Positions 15,362 through 24,189 of a stretch of DNA of 64,000 nucleotides are shown here, piece after piece. The notes beneath the pieces are model-generated. The model saw only the letters and a list, made by a program, of their open reading frames with translations, did not search any database and was not told the origin of the DNA. Location of the stretch: assembly GCA_029212615.1 (NCBI GenBank), contig JARGPJ010000005.1, positions 124,001 to 188,000 of the forward strand, written 5' to 3'. The first letter of the stretch is position 1, and every line of letters begins with the position of its first letter. The position numbers and the translations under genes were made by a program. The DNA is from Verrucomicrobiales bacterium. Its GTDB lineage: Bacteria > Verrucomicrobiota > Verrucomicrobiia > Verrucomicrobiales > DEV007.

Positions 15362-18032
15362 ATGAAAGCGCGAGATTTAACGGAAAGATTAGGTGGGAAG
15401 AAACAGAAGTCGGTTTTGGATCTAGCGAGATTAATTGATAACGGCAACGAAAACATGCCAAATTTCTCACTTCTTATTGGAGCTGGGGCTTCTCGACCAA
15501 GTGGTATTCGAACTGCAGCAGAAATGATCGAGAAGTGGCGTTGGGAAATCTTCTGCGAAATAGAAAATGCGCCGACGCTTTCGCGGGATGAGCCCGACGA
15601 AATTAGGAAGTGGCTAACAGAGAACGAAAAAAGTTGGTATCAACCAGATTCAGAATACTCAAGTTTGATAGAGAAAATATACCCGGTTCAACGATCGCGC
15701 CGGCTGTTCATCGAGTCGGAGGTTGAAGGAAAGCTGCCTTCAATCGGATATTCATATCTCGTCCGACTCGCAGAAAACAATAAAATTAACAGCATATTTA
15801 CTACCAATTTCGATGACTTATTAAATGAAGCATTTTATCAGTTTTCGACTGAACGACCAATCGTGTGCGCACACGACTCGTCAGTTAACAGCATAACAGT
15901 GACCTCAAGTAGAGCAAAAATAATAAAGCTCCATGGCGATTACCTATTTGACGACCTTAAAAACACGTCGAAGGAAACACAGAATTTAGCAGAGAATATG
16001 AAGCTAAAATTCAGGGAGTTTTTAAAAGAGTATGGACTAATCGTCTCTGGTTACTCAGGCGGAGATCAATCGGTTCTTTCTCAGCTCGATGAAATGATCG
16101 ACACTCCAAATTTTTTACAAAATGGTCTCTACTGGGTCTTTCGCGAAGATGATAACGTAAGCTCAAATGTGCTCCAGCTGCTTGAAAAAGATGGATCATT
16201 TTTCGTTCTGTCAGAGGGGTTTGACGAACTTTTTGCAGGACTATACGAGAAATTGGTAAACAAATCGGCGCCATTCACTTCTCGAGTCGCTAGCGACAGG
16301 GCAGGAGAGGTAATTGAGAGCTACCTCACAAATCCAATCCTCACAAATTCAGGTTCAAAAACTATTTCGAGACATTTGGAAGAACTCCGTGCCGATCGAA
16401 ACAGCTTCCTTGTGACAGATGCGATAAATGAGCTTTCATCCGAGAATGAGGAAGATGTGAGATTAAAAGATGGGGAGGTCCTTGTTTTCCTTGAGGTCGA
16501 AAAATTAATTCGGGCGAGGAGCATGCAATCCGCTTTCGATTCAATACAAAATCGAGTCGAGAATTGCGAAGGAAAGATATTGAAAAAGCTGCTTCTGCGT
16601 AAGGCGTTTGAATGTGCTGTAAGCCTAAATAGAAGAAAAGAAGCACTCTCGTTTGCCGATCAAAGCATCGAACTCGACCCCGAAAACTATTTTATCCATC
16701 TTCGGAAAATCCAGGTGGTAGAGAATCGGGATGAGCGTCTATCAATTCTCGAAAGCGTCATGGCCCGGTCTCCATTCGACGAGGTAGTAGTCAACCGATA
16801 TGCCAAAGAATTGTGGGCGAAATTCAAGGGGCCGAATGAAACCGGCGACCCAGTAAAATTAGAAGATGTCGAAGATGCTTTTCGGAAATCGATAAATCTC
16901 AATCCAAGTATAGAGAACTACGCATACAGACAATTGTTCGATTTTCTTTTAGAGAATCAAGACCAGATCGACAACTACAAGGAGAAACTAATAGAAGTTT
17001 TAGACGCTCACCTAGTCCAAGACGCCTTCAATTCAAGCACAACCTCTCTAATGTTTGACTATGGGAAGAATGAGCAGAAAACCGAATTCCGTGGTAAAGA
17101 AATCATCGACTACGTAGTGGACGGATTCAAAATGCACTACCCGAAGAATTACACCTCCCATCTTTCAAATCTAAAAGAGGCTTGTACATTATTCTCGAAC
17201 TTTAGCCAGTTCCGTAGTGCGCTTTCTATTTGTGAAGGAATCGAAGAGCTAAAGCATGATGACCTATATGTTTACCTCAAGATGACAATTCTCTACGACA
17301 ATTCTCTACGACAATTGCCGCGATATTTATGCCGCTATTGAATTGGGTGAACGGTATATCAAAGGCCGAAAATCGGTAAGGGTTGAGAAGTATCTTGTAA
17401 ACTTGCTTTGTCGAGCTGGAAGCATTGAGAAAGCTAGGACTAGATTAGAAGCGCTAAAGGGAGGGTTAAGTCTTCGGCAATACTTCGAGCTAAAATCCGA
17501 AATACTTGAGTTTGAAGGGCGTTTTGCTGATGCTATCGATGCCATCTATTCGATTCCGGATCGGCTTGAATTTACTGAAGACTACACAACGCATCTTACG
17601 TATTTGTATATGAAATCGGAGCAGTTTGAGAAAGCTTTTGAAATTTCGAGTTCATTCCTGAAAGATAGAAATTATAACCCTAATTATCGGGCTGATATAA
17701 TCAATCGGGAGTTCTCTAAGAAAAAGCTTGGTCGAAATCCTAAGGTTCAAAACTTAAATAGAATAGTCGAAAATTCAGCATCTGATCCAGACTGCCGTGC
17801 GGGGGCACTACTTGTTTTAGGTGAGCATGACCAGGCTTATGAAATTTTCAGATCTGAATCAGATAATGATTTCTCAAAGCTGGAAGGTTATTTAAGATGG
17901 CCGATAGCGCAGGTAATTTCCGACAAACTCGCGGCTCTACGCGATTCTTTGACTTCATCTAAGCGAACGTTGGATGAACTGGTATCAATTGAAAGCGGCT
18001 CGAAAATTTCGGGGTCAGGCGACATTTCCTGA
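15362..18032 (+). pseudogene. SIR2-domain protein with helical-repeat C-terminus, frameshifted by 13-bp duplication
   Basis: The track splits this into 659- and 229-residue ORFs. The first has a SIR2-like NAD-binding domain: GAGASRPSG (40-48), TTNFDDLLNEAF (catalytic-type Asn149), KLHGD (His191) and SGYSGGD. From about residue 300 it is helical with TPR-like stretches (KEALSFADQSIELDPEN). At 17284-17316 GACAATTCTCTAC is tandemly duplicated; removing one 13-bp copy fuses the ORFs into one 885-residue frame (ILYDNCRDIYAAIELGERY). SIR2-like proteins of this build are often NAD-depleting anti-phage effectors. Low GC and flanking hairpin repeats suggest transfer. It is inactive as read, but slippage could restore it. 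Confidence 0.8.
17284..17316 (+). repeat. 13-bp tandem repeat causing the SIR2 frameshift
   Basis: GACAATTCTCTAC occurs twice in full, followed by GACAATT as a partial third copy. Frame arithmetic shows that deleting exactly one unit restores the reading frame between the two track ORFs. Confidence 0.92.
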
Positions 18033-18039
18033 ATCTACA

Positions 18040-18117
18040 GGGACAGGTTATTAGTCGCGTTCTTTGCTGCGATCCGTCCATCGATAGCGGGAACGCGTTC
18101 AACAGATAACCTGTCCC
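18040..18117. repeat. REP-like hairpin repeat, copy C
   Basis: This 78-bp unit has GGGACAGGTTAT/ATAACCTGTCCC ends and differs from copy B at only two visible positions. Its flank GAATCTACAG overlaps the SIR2 stop codon, so insertion may have set the present end of that gene. Confidence 0.85.
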
Positions 18118-18146
18118 TTGAGGAAACTCTGTCCCTTGGGGAAACT
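18111..18146. repeat. 18-bp tandem duplication beside copy C
   Basis: CTGTCCCTTGAGGAAACT is followed directly by CTGTCCCTTGGGGAAACT, with one mismatch. It duplicates the right end of the hairpin repeat together with its flank. Confidence 0.85.
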
Positions 18147-18402
18147 CGCACGGCCCCCAAGGGCATGAGCACTCGCATAACGAAGAGTAGCGAATTCGTC
18201 CGAGTGTTCGGGGTGAGCCCGGCTGATTCTTTCGGTGTGGCCGGCTTGCCCGGTTAAAAGGTAGAGGATGTATTCCGCAAAATTCCGGGGCCGAGTTCAT
18301 TCGCGCCTGTCGAGCGGGCGAGCTGACCCTGTTGCGTTGGTGAAGTGACACAAGAATCACAAGGGACAGGTCCCGAAAAGTTATTAGCTTCCGAAAATCA
18401 AA

Positions 18403-19296
18403 TCAACGAAGCAACCAAAGCGCCGGGACGAGGACGACCAGCAGTGAGGCGGCGAGTCGCCATCGGTCGGCGGTGGTTTCGATCCGGGAACATTCTTCGG
18501 TCCAGTAGGGAATGCGGAGCGGGAGATAGAAGATCAGGAACAAGAGGACCGCGAGAAAACCATTCAGCGCCGTCAGGACCGGATGCCCGCCGTTAATCTT
18601 CATATTCACGGTGATCGCGCTCCAGGTCGCGGAGTAGGCCAGGCAGGCGTAGCCAACCAGAATGACATCGGCAATCCACTCCCGTGTCGAGGGGCGGGCG
18701 TAACGGGGATGGTCGGTTTCGGTGTGGTCGGGAGATTTGGAATCGTCGGATCTATCTGAGAGGAGAAAAGCACCGAAAACCAGTTCCTTGATCACCGAGA
18801 GTGGAATGAGCAGTCCGAGCCACCACGGAAAAGGCTTTTCGGGTTCCAGGCCGACTTTCACGCCGAAACAACCGGCGATTTGGAAGAGCAGGATGATGGA
18901 AATGACGGCATGAAAGATCCACAGGTAAAACACCCCGGCAGTCACCTCCTTTTCCCGACCAATCGCCTGCCTCACAAACTTCATTTTCACGGGAAACGCC
19001 CAGACTTCCCCCAAACAAACCAGCGCGAGGGCGACCCCCAGCCATACGAAAGTCGCCTCGGGATCCCGCATCGCCTTGTCGCCCGCGTCCACCACGACCG
19101 GAGCGATCCAGAGGAAATAGCCGGCGCAAACCAGGTTGAACCACAACCCGTTCCGGATGGCAGCGGGTAAACTGAATTTCCTGTTGGGTTGGGGAAGGGC
19201 GTTCTTCATCAAAAAGGTAGGGTCTTCCAGTTCGACGTTCGTCAGTTCAGGATTGCCGTGGCGTCGAGAGAAAAGTAGTGAACTGGTTCGCTCCAC
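18403..19296 (-). CDS. Multi-pass membrane protein of unknown function
   Basis: This 297-residue protein has about six to seven hydrophobic segments, for example FNLVCAGYFLWIAPVVV, FVWLGVALALVCLGEVWAF, FYLWIFHAVISIILLFQIAG and LLVVLVPALWLL. I do not recognise the family. The track start is GTG 19296, immediately after the stop of the upstream gene (TGAGTG), which would couple the two. ATG 19209 (MKNALPQPNRKF) is an alternative and gives a more usual length before the first membrane segment. The gene borders the repeat island, and its 3' end lies beside a partial repeat. Confidence 0.6.
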   Translation of the reverse strand: MERTSSLLFSRRHGNPELTNVELEDPTFLMKNALPQPNRKFSLPAAIRNGLWFNLVCAGYFLWIAPVVVDAGDKAMRDPEATFVWLGVALALVCLGEVWAFPVKMKFVRQAIGREKEVTAGVFYLWIFHAVISIILLFQIAGCFGVKVGLEPEKPFPWWLGLLIPLSVIKELVFGAFLLSDRSDDSKSPDHTETDHPRYARPSTREWIADVILVGYACLAYSATWSAITVNMKINGGHPVLTALNGFLAVLLFLIFYLPLRIPYWTEECSRIETTADRWRLAASLLVVLVPALWLLR

Positions 19297-20253
19297 TCAG
19301 TCCCGGGCTTCGATCGCCGCGATGGCCTGCTTCGCCGCCTCCTTGTGCTCACCCGTCACCGAGTTGAGCAACGGAATTTCGAGTGGACCGCCAGCCTCTC
19401 CGAGCACCTGGATGACTTCGTCGGTTCGTTCGCGGGATAGGATCGCATTCTTCAGGCGGGTTCGAACGTCCTCGCGGAAGTCACCCTTTCCAGCGAGGAG
19501 GAGCGCTGCTTCCAGAGATCGCGGCGTATAGTACTCGTCCAATGCCTCCATCGCGTTTTCCGGGGTGACGGGTTCGCCGGCACTTTCCTCTTCCCCAACG
19601 GCTGCCGCTGTCGCGGAGCCGTCTGTCATCGGTTCGGCGACATCCTGTGCGTTTTCAGCCAAACGCATCGCCTCGGCAGCCTCCAGCCCCACCTTGAGGA
19701 GAGAACGAATGGTATCGGCACTCGTCACTCGCCCGGATTTCCGCAGCTGCCAGGTCACTCCATCCAAAGTCCATCCCGCATCGGTCGCCGCGAGGATGGC
19801 AGGTCGAGTCCCGGCGTTGAGTCGCGGCAACAGATCGCCCGGTTCCCCTTCGACCAAAACCGCCTTGTCGAAATCAGCGTCACCGGTGTCCAGCCATTCC
19901 GAATCCTTCATGCCACCGATCAGCTTCTGCCGGATGCCGGCACCCACGATGCGGCCGTGCGGCTGATCCGGCGCGTAGAGTTTGAAGTCCGTGAACCATT
20001 TGGTGTCCCCTCCCCGATTCTCTGTCGTCGTCTCCACCGCGACTCCGATGTCGTCGATGCGCCCGCGAAGTTTCCGGCGTTGACTCACCTCCTCATATTC
20101 CAATCCGAGCTCCATCGCCACCTCGCGCATTGCATTTCCGCTTTCGGAGGTCAGCCAGTGGTAGAGACCTCCTCCGAAGACAAGGCCCGCCAGCAACAAA
20201 GCGACGCGGCGCGGTCCACCCAAGGTTTCGAGAACAGTATGCTCTTCTTTCAT
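19297..20253 (-). CDS. Membrane-anchored protein of unknown function
   Basis: ATG 20253 (MKEEHTVLETLGG) is preferred; the track ORF runs on upstream through a tRNA gene. The 318-residue protein has one hydrophobic segment near the start (VALLLAGLVFGGGLYHWL) and then a soluble region. MELGLEYEEVSQRRKLRGRI and DFKLYAPDQPHGRIVGAG recall DUF3137-type domains that measure similarity of old and new sequences, but that link is weak. The C-terminal 90 residues look helical and HEAT-like (ALDEYYTPRSLEAALLLAGK, KEAAKQAIAAIEA). It is probably co-transcribed with the downstream membrane protein. Confidence 0.6.
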   Translation of the reverse strand: MKEEHTVLETLGGPRRVALLLAGLVFGGGLYHWLTSESGNAMREVAMELGLEYEEVSQRRKLRGRIDDIGVAVETTTENRGGDTKWFTDFKLYAPDQPHGRIVGAGIRQKLIGGMKDSEWLDTGDADFDKAVLVEGEPGDLLPRLNAGTRPAILAATDAGWTLDGVTWQLRKSGRVTSADTIRSLLKVGLEAAEAMRLAENAQDVAEPMTDGSATAAAVGEEESAGEPVTPENAMEALDEYYTPRSLEAALLLAGKGDFREDVRTRLKNAILSRERTDEVIQVLGEAGGPLEIPLLNSVTGEHKEAAKQAIAAIEARD

Positions 20254-20376
20254 ATCGGTTCGATCTTCAGCTCCTGATGATATGATCCAGTGACATACTT
20301 TCCGGCTTTGCGCCCCGGATACAATGATAAACAGAAGGAGCAAGCGGCGGAATAGAAAACCTGCTCCGCGAAAAAA

Positions 20377-20448
20377 TACACCCACCAGGAATCGAACCTG
20401 GACCTTCGGCTCCGGAGGCCGACGTAATATCCATTTTACTATGGGTGC
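20377..20448 (-). tRNA. tRNA-Arg (anticodon CCG)
   Basis: The minus strand folds as a 72-nt tRNA. The acceptor is GCACCCA/TGGGTGT with a G-U end pair, the anticodon arm is TCGGC-CTCCGGA-GCCGA, and the T arm contains GGTTCGATTCC. The loop gives anticodon CCG, reading CGG arginine codons. CCA is not encoded. It lies between the membrane-anchored protein gene and the divergent proB. Confidence 0.93.
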
Positions 20449-20622
20449 CTGTTCCCGCCGGACAGTCCGAAGAGGGACTGCGACTGGCAGGGGCGCGTAA
20501 GATGTTCCTTCCCGGCCTAAATCGCAAGTCCTATCCTCACCCCGGACCCCGGAAACTGCCGCTTTACACCCCCTCCGCGCCGCCATATTGTCCGCCCCGT
20601 CGCCTCAACGGCGGCATTTTCG

Positions 20623-21411
20623 ATGATGGGAGAGTCAACAACAGGGAAACGAGTGGTTATTAAAATCGGCACCGGCGTCCTCACGCGGGGTTCCGGGGGG
20701 GAAGTGCATCATGCCATGCTCGCCCGCCTTTCCCAGGCCATTGCTGATCTCCGCGCCGCCGGAAACGAAGTCGTGGTCGTCTCTTCAGGAGCTGTCGGCG
20801 CCGGTCTCTCCACCTTCGGGCTCGAAAAAAGGCCGACTGAAATCGAGATGCTCCAGGCCTGCGCCGCCGCAGGGCAGGCACGCCTCATGCATCTGTATGA
20901 AACCCAGTTCAGCCATCACGGCCTCAAGGTCGCCCAACTGCTGGTGACTCATGATGACCTCAGGGACGAACGCCGGAGCGCCAATGTTCTCGCTACGGTG
21001 AACGCGATTCTCCCCCATCCTCTTGTCATTCCGATCGTGAATGAAAACGATTCGGTATCGGTTCACGAGCTGAAGGTGGGCGACAACGATGTCCTCTCCT
21101 CAATTCTCGCCCGCATTATCGACGCCGATTTACTTGTCCTTCTCACCAGCGTGCGCGGCCTCATGGGACCGGACGCCACCTCGGACGAAGACATCATCCC
21201 TTTTGTCGACAATATCGAGACGGTGCTCGATTTTGCCCGCGACGAAAAAGGGGAACTTTCCGTCGGCGGCATGGCAAGCAAGCTTCAAGCGGTGAAAGAA
21301 GCTGTCTCCGCCGGCGTCGAAACAGTGATCGCCAGCGGTCTGCACCCGGAACAGCTCGGCGAGATCGTCGCCGGTGCCGGCATCGGAACCCGCTTTCCGG
21401 TATCCTCCTGA
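20623..21411 (+). CDS. proB: Glutamate 5-kinase
   Basis: ProB phosphorylates glutamate to gamma-glutamyl phosphate, the first step of proline synthesis. The 262-residue protein is an amino-acid-kinase-fold enzyme: VVIKIGTGVLT, VVVVSSGAVGAG, PIVNENDSVS, GDNDVLSSILA and SVGGMASKLQAVKEA. It ends right after the kinase domain, so it lacks the C-terminal PUA domain found in the longer (about 370-residue) enzymes; short forms are known. proA follows after 50 bp in the same direction, making a proBA operon. Confidence 0.95.
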   Translation: MMGESTTGKRVVIKIGTGVLTRGSGGEVHHAMLARLSQAIADLRAAGNEVVVVSSGAVGAGLSTFGLEKRPTEIEMLQACAAAGQARLMHLYETQFSHHGLKVAQLLVTHDDLRDERRSANVLATVNAILPHPLVIPIVNENDSVSVHELKVGDNDVLSSILARIIDADLLVLLTSVRGLMGPDATSDEDIIPFVDNIETVLDFARDEKGELSVGGMASKLQAVKEAVSAGVETVIASGLHPEQLGEIVAGAGIGTRFPVSS

Positions 21412-21461
21412 ATCTGCGGCCTCAGCGTCGCGATCCGACCCCTCATTCCCCCCCCGACATC

Positions 21462-22727
21462 ATGACTTCAGAAGAAATCTGCGAACAGGTTTGGCAAATG
21501 GGCAAACAGGCCCGCGCCGCGTCTCATGCCCTCACGAAACTCTCCACGGAGGAGAAAAACGCAATTCTCCTCGCGATGGCTGAGGGGATCATGGCGCAGG
21601 AGGCTGAGATCATCGCCGCCAACGAGAAAGATCTCGCCGCGGCCGATGAGATGGGTCTCACTGACGCGATGAAAGACCGTCTCCGGCTCGATCACGATCG
21701 CATCTCAGCGATGGCTCAAGGCGTCCGCGAGGTCGCGGAACTGCACGATCCCAACGGTGAAATCATCAAGGAATGGACCCGGCCCAACGGCCTCAAGATT
21801 CAGAAGAAACGCACCCCGATCGGCACCATCGGGATCATTTATGAAAGCCGCCCCAACGTCACCGCAGACGCCGCGGTGCTCTGCTTCAAAACCGGCAACG
21901 CCACGATTTTGCGCGGAGGCAAAGAGGCGATCCACTCAAATCGCGCCATCGCAGCGGCCCTCGCCGCAGGGGGAAAACCGGCGGGCCTTCCCGACCACAG
22001 CATCCAACTGATCCCCTTCACAGACCGGGAAAGCGTTCGCCATCTTTGCGAGATGGATACCTATCTCGACCTGATTATTCCGCGGGGCGGAGCAAGCCTC
22101 ATCGAAGCCGTTGTCGGGATGGCGCGAATGCCGGTGATCAAGCACTACGACGGCATCTGCCATGCTTTCGTGGACCGGGCCGCAGATTTCAAGATGGCGG
22201 AAGCGATCGTGATTAATTCTAAGTGCCAGAAGCCTTCGGTCTGCAACGCACTCGAAACCCTGCTCATTCATCGTGAGATCGCGGCGGAATTTGCGCCACA
22301 GATCGCGAAAAGCCTGGCAGCGGAAAAGGTGGAGATCCGGGGCGATGAAGCCTTCGCCGCGCTTGCCGGCATCGATACCGTTCCCGCGACGGACGAAGAC
22401 TGGAGCACCGAGTATCTCGATTACATCCTCGCAGTGAAAGTCGTCGACGATCTCGATGCGGCGATCGCCCACATCAATCAATACGGTTCAAAACACACCG
22501 ATACGATTGTCACCGCAGACGAAGCCGCCGCCTCCCGCTTTCAACTCGAAGTCGACAGCTCCTGCGTTTTCTGGAATGCCTCGACCCGCTTCAATGACGG
22601 AGCAGAGTTCGGATTTGGCGCTGAGATCGGAATCAGCACCGACAAGCTTCATGCCCGCGGTCCCATGGCTCTGGAGGAACTCTGCAGCTACAAGTACCTC
22701 GCCTACGGCACCGGTCAGGTGAAGTGA
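21462..22727 (+). CDS. proA: Gamma-glutamyl phosphate reductase
   Basis: ProA reduces gamma-glutamyl phosphate with NADPH to glutamate semialdehyde, the second step of proline synthesis. At 421 residues it is the usual size. It shows the aldehyde-dehydrogenase fold with the family signature segments PIGTIGIIYESRPNVTADA, ILRGGKEAIHSN, LIIPRGGASLI and NSKCQKPSVCNALETLL, which contains the catalytic cysteine. FGFGAEIGISTDKLHARGP is the conserved end. It is expressed with proB. Confidence 0.97.
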   Translation: MTSEEICEQVWQMGKQARAASHALTKLSTEEKNAILLAMAEGIMAQEAEIIAANEKDLAAADEMGLTDAMKDRLRLDHDRISAMAQGVREVAELHDPNGEIIKEWTRPNGLKIQKKRTPIGTIGIIYESRPNVTADAAVLCFKTGNATILRGGKEAIHSNRAIAAALAAGGKPAGLPDHSIQLIPFTDRESVRHLCEMDTYLDLIIPRGGASLIEAVVGMARMPVIKHYDGICHAFVDRAADFKMAEAIVINSKCQKPSVCNALETLLIHREIAAEFAPQIAKSLAAEKVEIRGDEAFAALAGIDTVPATDEDWSTEYLDYILAVKVVDDLDAAIAHINQYGSKHTDTIVTADEAAASRFQLEVDSSCVFWNASTRFNDGAEFGFGAEIGISTDKLHARGPMALEELCSYKYLAYGTGQVK

Positions 22728-22894
22728 GCGAAAATAGCAGAATGGCTGCACACAGGCACCCCTTGAAAAAGGCGCAGCCCCGCCACCGGGCACCCTCAAC
22801 AAAGGGCCGGGAAAGCAGCGCTACCGGGGAAAAGCCTCCCCCGCGGCGCAATTGAGCCGATTGCGAAACGGCCTTTTCGGAGCGATATTGATCC

Positions 22895-24184
22895 ATGAGC
22901 TTTGCCAAGTCATCACCTTCCCGGCGCCACTTTTTGAAGTCGATCGGAGCGACCCTCTCGCTGCCGGTAATGCCCTCTCTTTTGCCAAACGCATTGGGTG
23001 CAGGCAATGCTCTCGGCACGACCGTCGCCGAAACATCGATCCCCTCACGAATGGTCGCCGTCGGAAACCTCCTCGGCTATCAGCTCGACAGCCTTTTCCC
23101 GAAGACACCCGGTGCAGATTACGAGTCGACGAGACTGCTCAAACCCTTCGAACCGGTCCGCGATCAGATGACGGTTTACCGAGGCCTTGACCACGGCGTC
23201 AAAGGAGGGCACTTCGCGGTTCACTCTTTCCTCAGCGGCGTTCTCACCATGGATGCCAAAGGTCGCCCCGACGGCAACATCAGCCTCGATCAGCTCGCAG
23301 CCGAGTCCGTTCGCGGACGGACCCGCTTTCCCTCCCTCACGATCGGTTCTGAAGGCGGTATTCACGGCGGTTGCCAAATGAGCTGGACTCGCAGCGGCAC
23401 TCGTGTCCCCCCGATTCCCGGGCCCAAAGAACTGTTCGACAGACTCTTCGTTGGTGAACCCGCCTCCCGACTCAATTACGTCAAAGACCGCCACTCCCTC
23501 CAGGGGTCCATTCTTGACGCCGTCTCCGGCGATGCCAAAAGCCTCGGAAAACGCCTTGATTCCGAAGACCGGGACAAGCTCGACGAATACCTGAATTCAG
23601 TGCGTGAAGTCGAGCAGCAGCTTCAGCTCAAAGAGCAATGGGTCGAAGTTCCCAAGCCGGAAGCGCCTTTCGATGAACCGAAGAACGTTAATCTTGTCGA
23701 AGACCTGCCATTGATTTACGACCTCATGGCTCTCGCCCTGCAAACCGACTCGACCCGCATCGCGACTCTCGAAATCGGGGGCGACTTCCTACCGCAGCAT
23801 CTCGGCATTGAAAGCGGCTATCACAGCCTATCTCATCACGGCAAGAAGCAGGAAACGATCGATAAACTGCTGGTGATCGAAGAATATCAGATGCAGCAGT
23901 TTTCCCGATTTCTCCAGAAACTCGACTCGATCAAAGAAGGCGACGGAAGTCTCCTTGATCACACCACTGCTCTGCTCGGAAGCGGGATGGGAAATGCCAA
24001 TGCCCACACCAACCACGACCTTCCGATCCTGCTTGCCGGCGGCGGTTTCGACCACGGCACCTTCAAACAAGTGCCGCAAAAAGGCCCCGGGAAAGTTCCT
24101 CTTTCCAATCTCTACCTGAGCCTTCTCCAGCGTTTCGGTGTCGAGCGGGACCATTTTGCAAACAGCACGGGCACCTTCATTTGA
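22895..24184 (+). CDS. DUF1552 secreted protein (Tat signal)
   Basis: This 429-residue protein begins with a Tat-type signal, SRRHFLKSIGATLSLPVMP. It then shows the DUF1552 pattern: MVAVGNLLGYQLDSLFPKTPG, YRGLDHGVKGGHFAVHSFLSG, SLDQLAAES and LLGSGMGNANAHTNHDLPIL. In Planctomycetota and Verrucomicrobiota, DUF1552 proteins are encoded next to large DUF1587/1592/1588/1585 cytochrome proteins, as here, where the stop overlaps the next gene's alternative start. The pair is assumed to act at the cell surface or in the periplasm; its reaction is not known. Confidence 0.88.
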   Translation: MSFAKSSPSRRHFLKSIGATLSLPVMPSLLPNALGAGNALGTTVAETSIPSRMVAVGNLLGYQLDSLFPKTPGADYESTRLLKPFEPVRDQMTVYRGLDHGVKGGHFAVHSFLSGVLTMDAKGRPDGNISLDQLAAESVRGRTRFPSLTIGSEGGIHGGCQMSWTRSGTRVPPIPGPKELFDRLFVGEPASRLNYVKDRHSLQGSILDAVSGDAKSLGKRLDSEDRDKLDEYLNSVREVEQQLQLKEQWVEVPKPEAPFDEPKNVNLVEDLPLIYDLMALALQTDSTRIATLEIGGDFLPQHLGIESGYHSLSHHGKKQETIDKLLVIEEYQMQQFSRFLQKLDSIKEGDGSLLDHTTALLGSGMGNANAHTNHDLPILLAGGGFDHGTFKQVPQKGPGKVPLSNLYLSLLQRFGVERDHFANSTGTFI

Positions 24185-24189
24185 GCACG

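Larger units (their letters stand above)
18033..18402. other. 370-bp gene-free region after the SIR2 gene
   Basis: It contains hairpin copy C, an 18-bp tandem duplication of the repeat edge (18111-18146) and a partial repeat end (CAAGGGACAGGT at 18360). Short ORFs here run through the repeats and resemble nothing I know. Confidence 0.6.

Noticed and set aside
17959-18360. 133-residue minus-strand ORF across hairpin copy C
   Set aside because: It is made largely of repeat sequence (EFPQGTEFPQGT from the tandem duplication) and has no homology I recognise.
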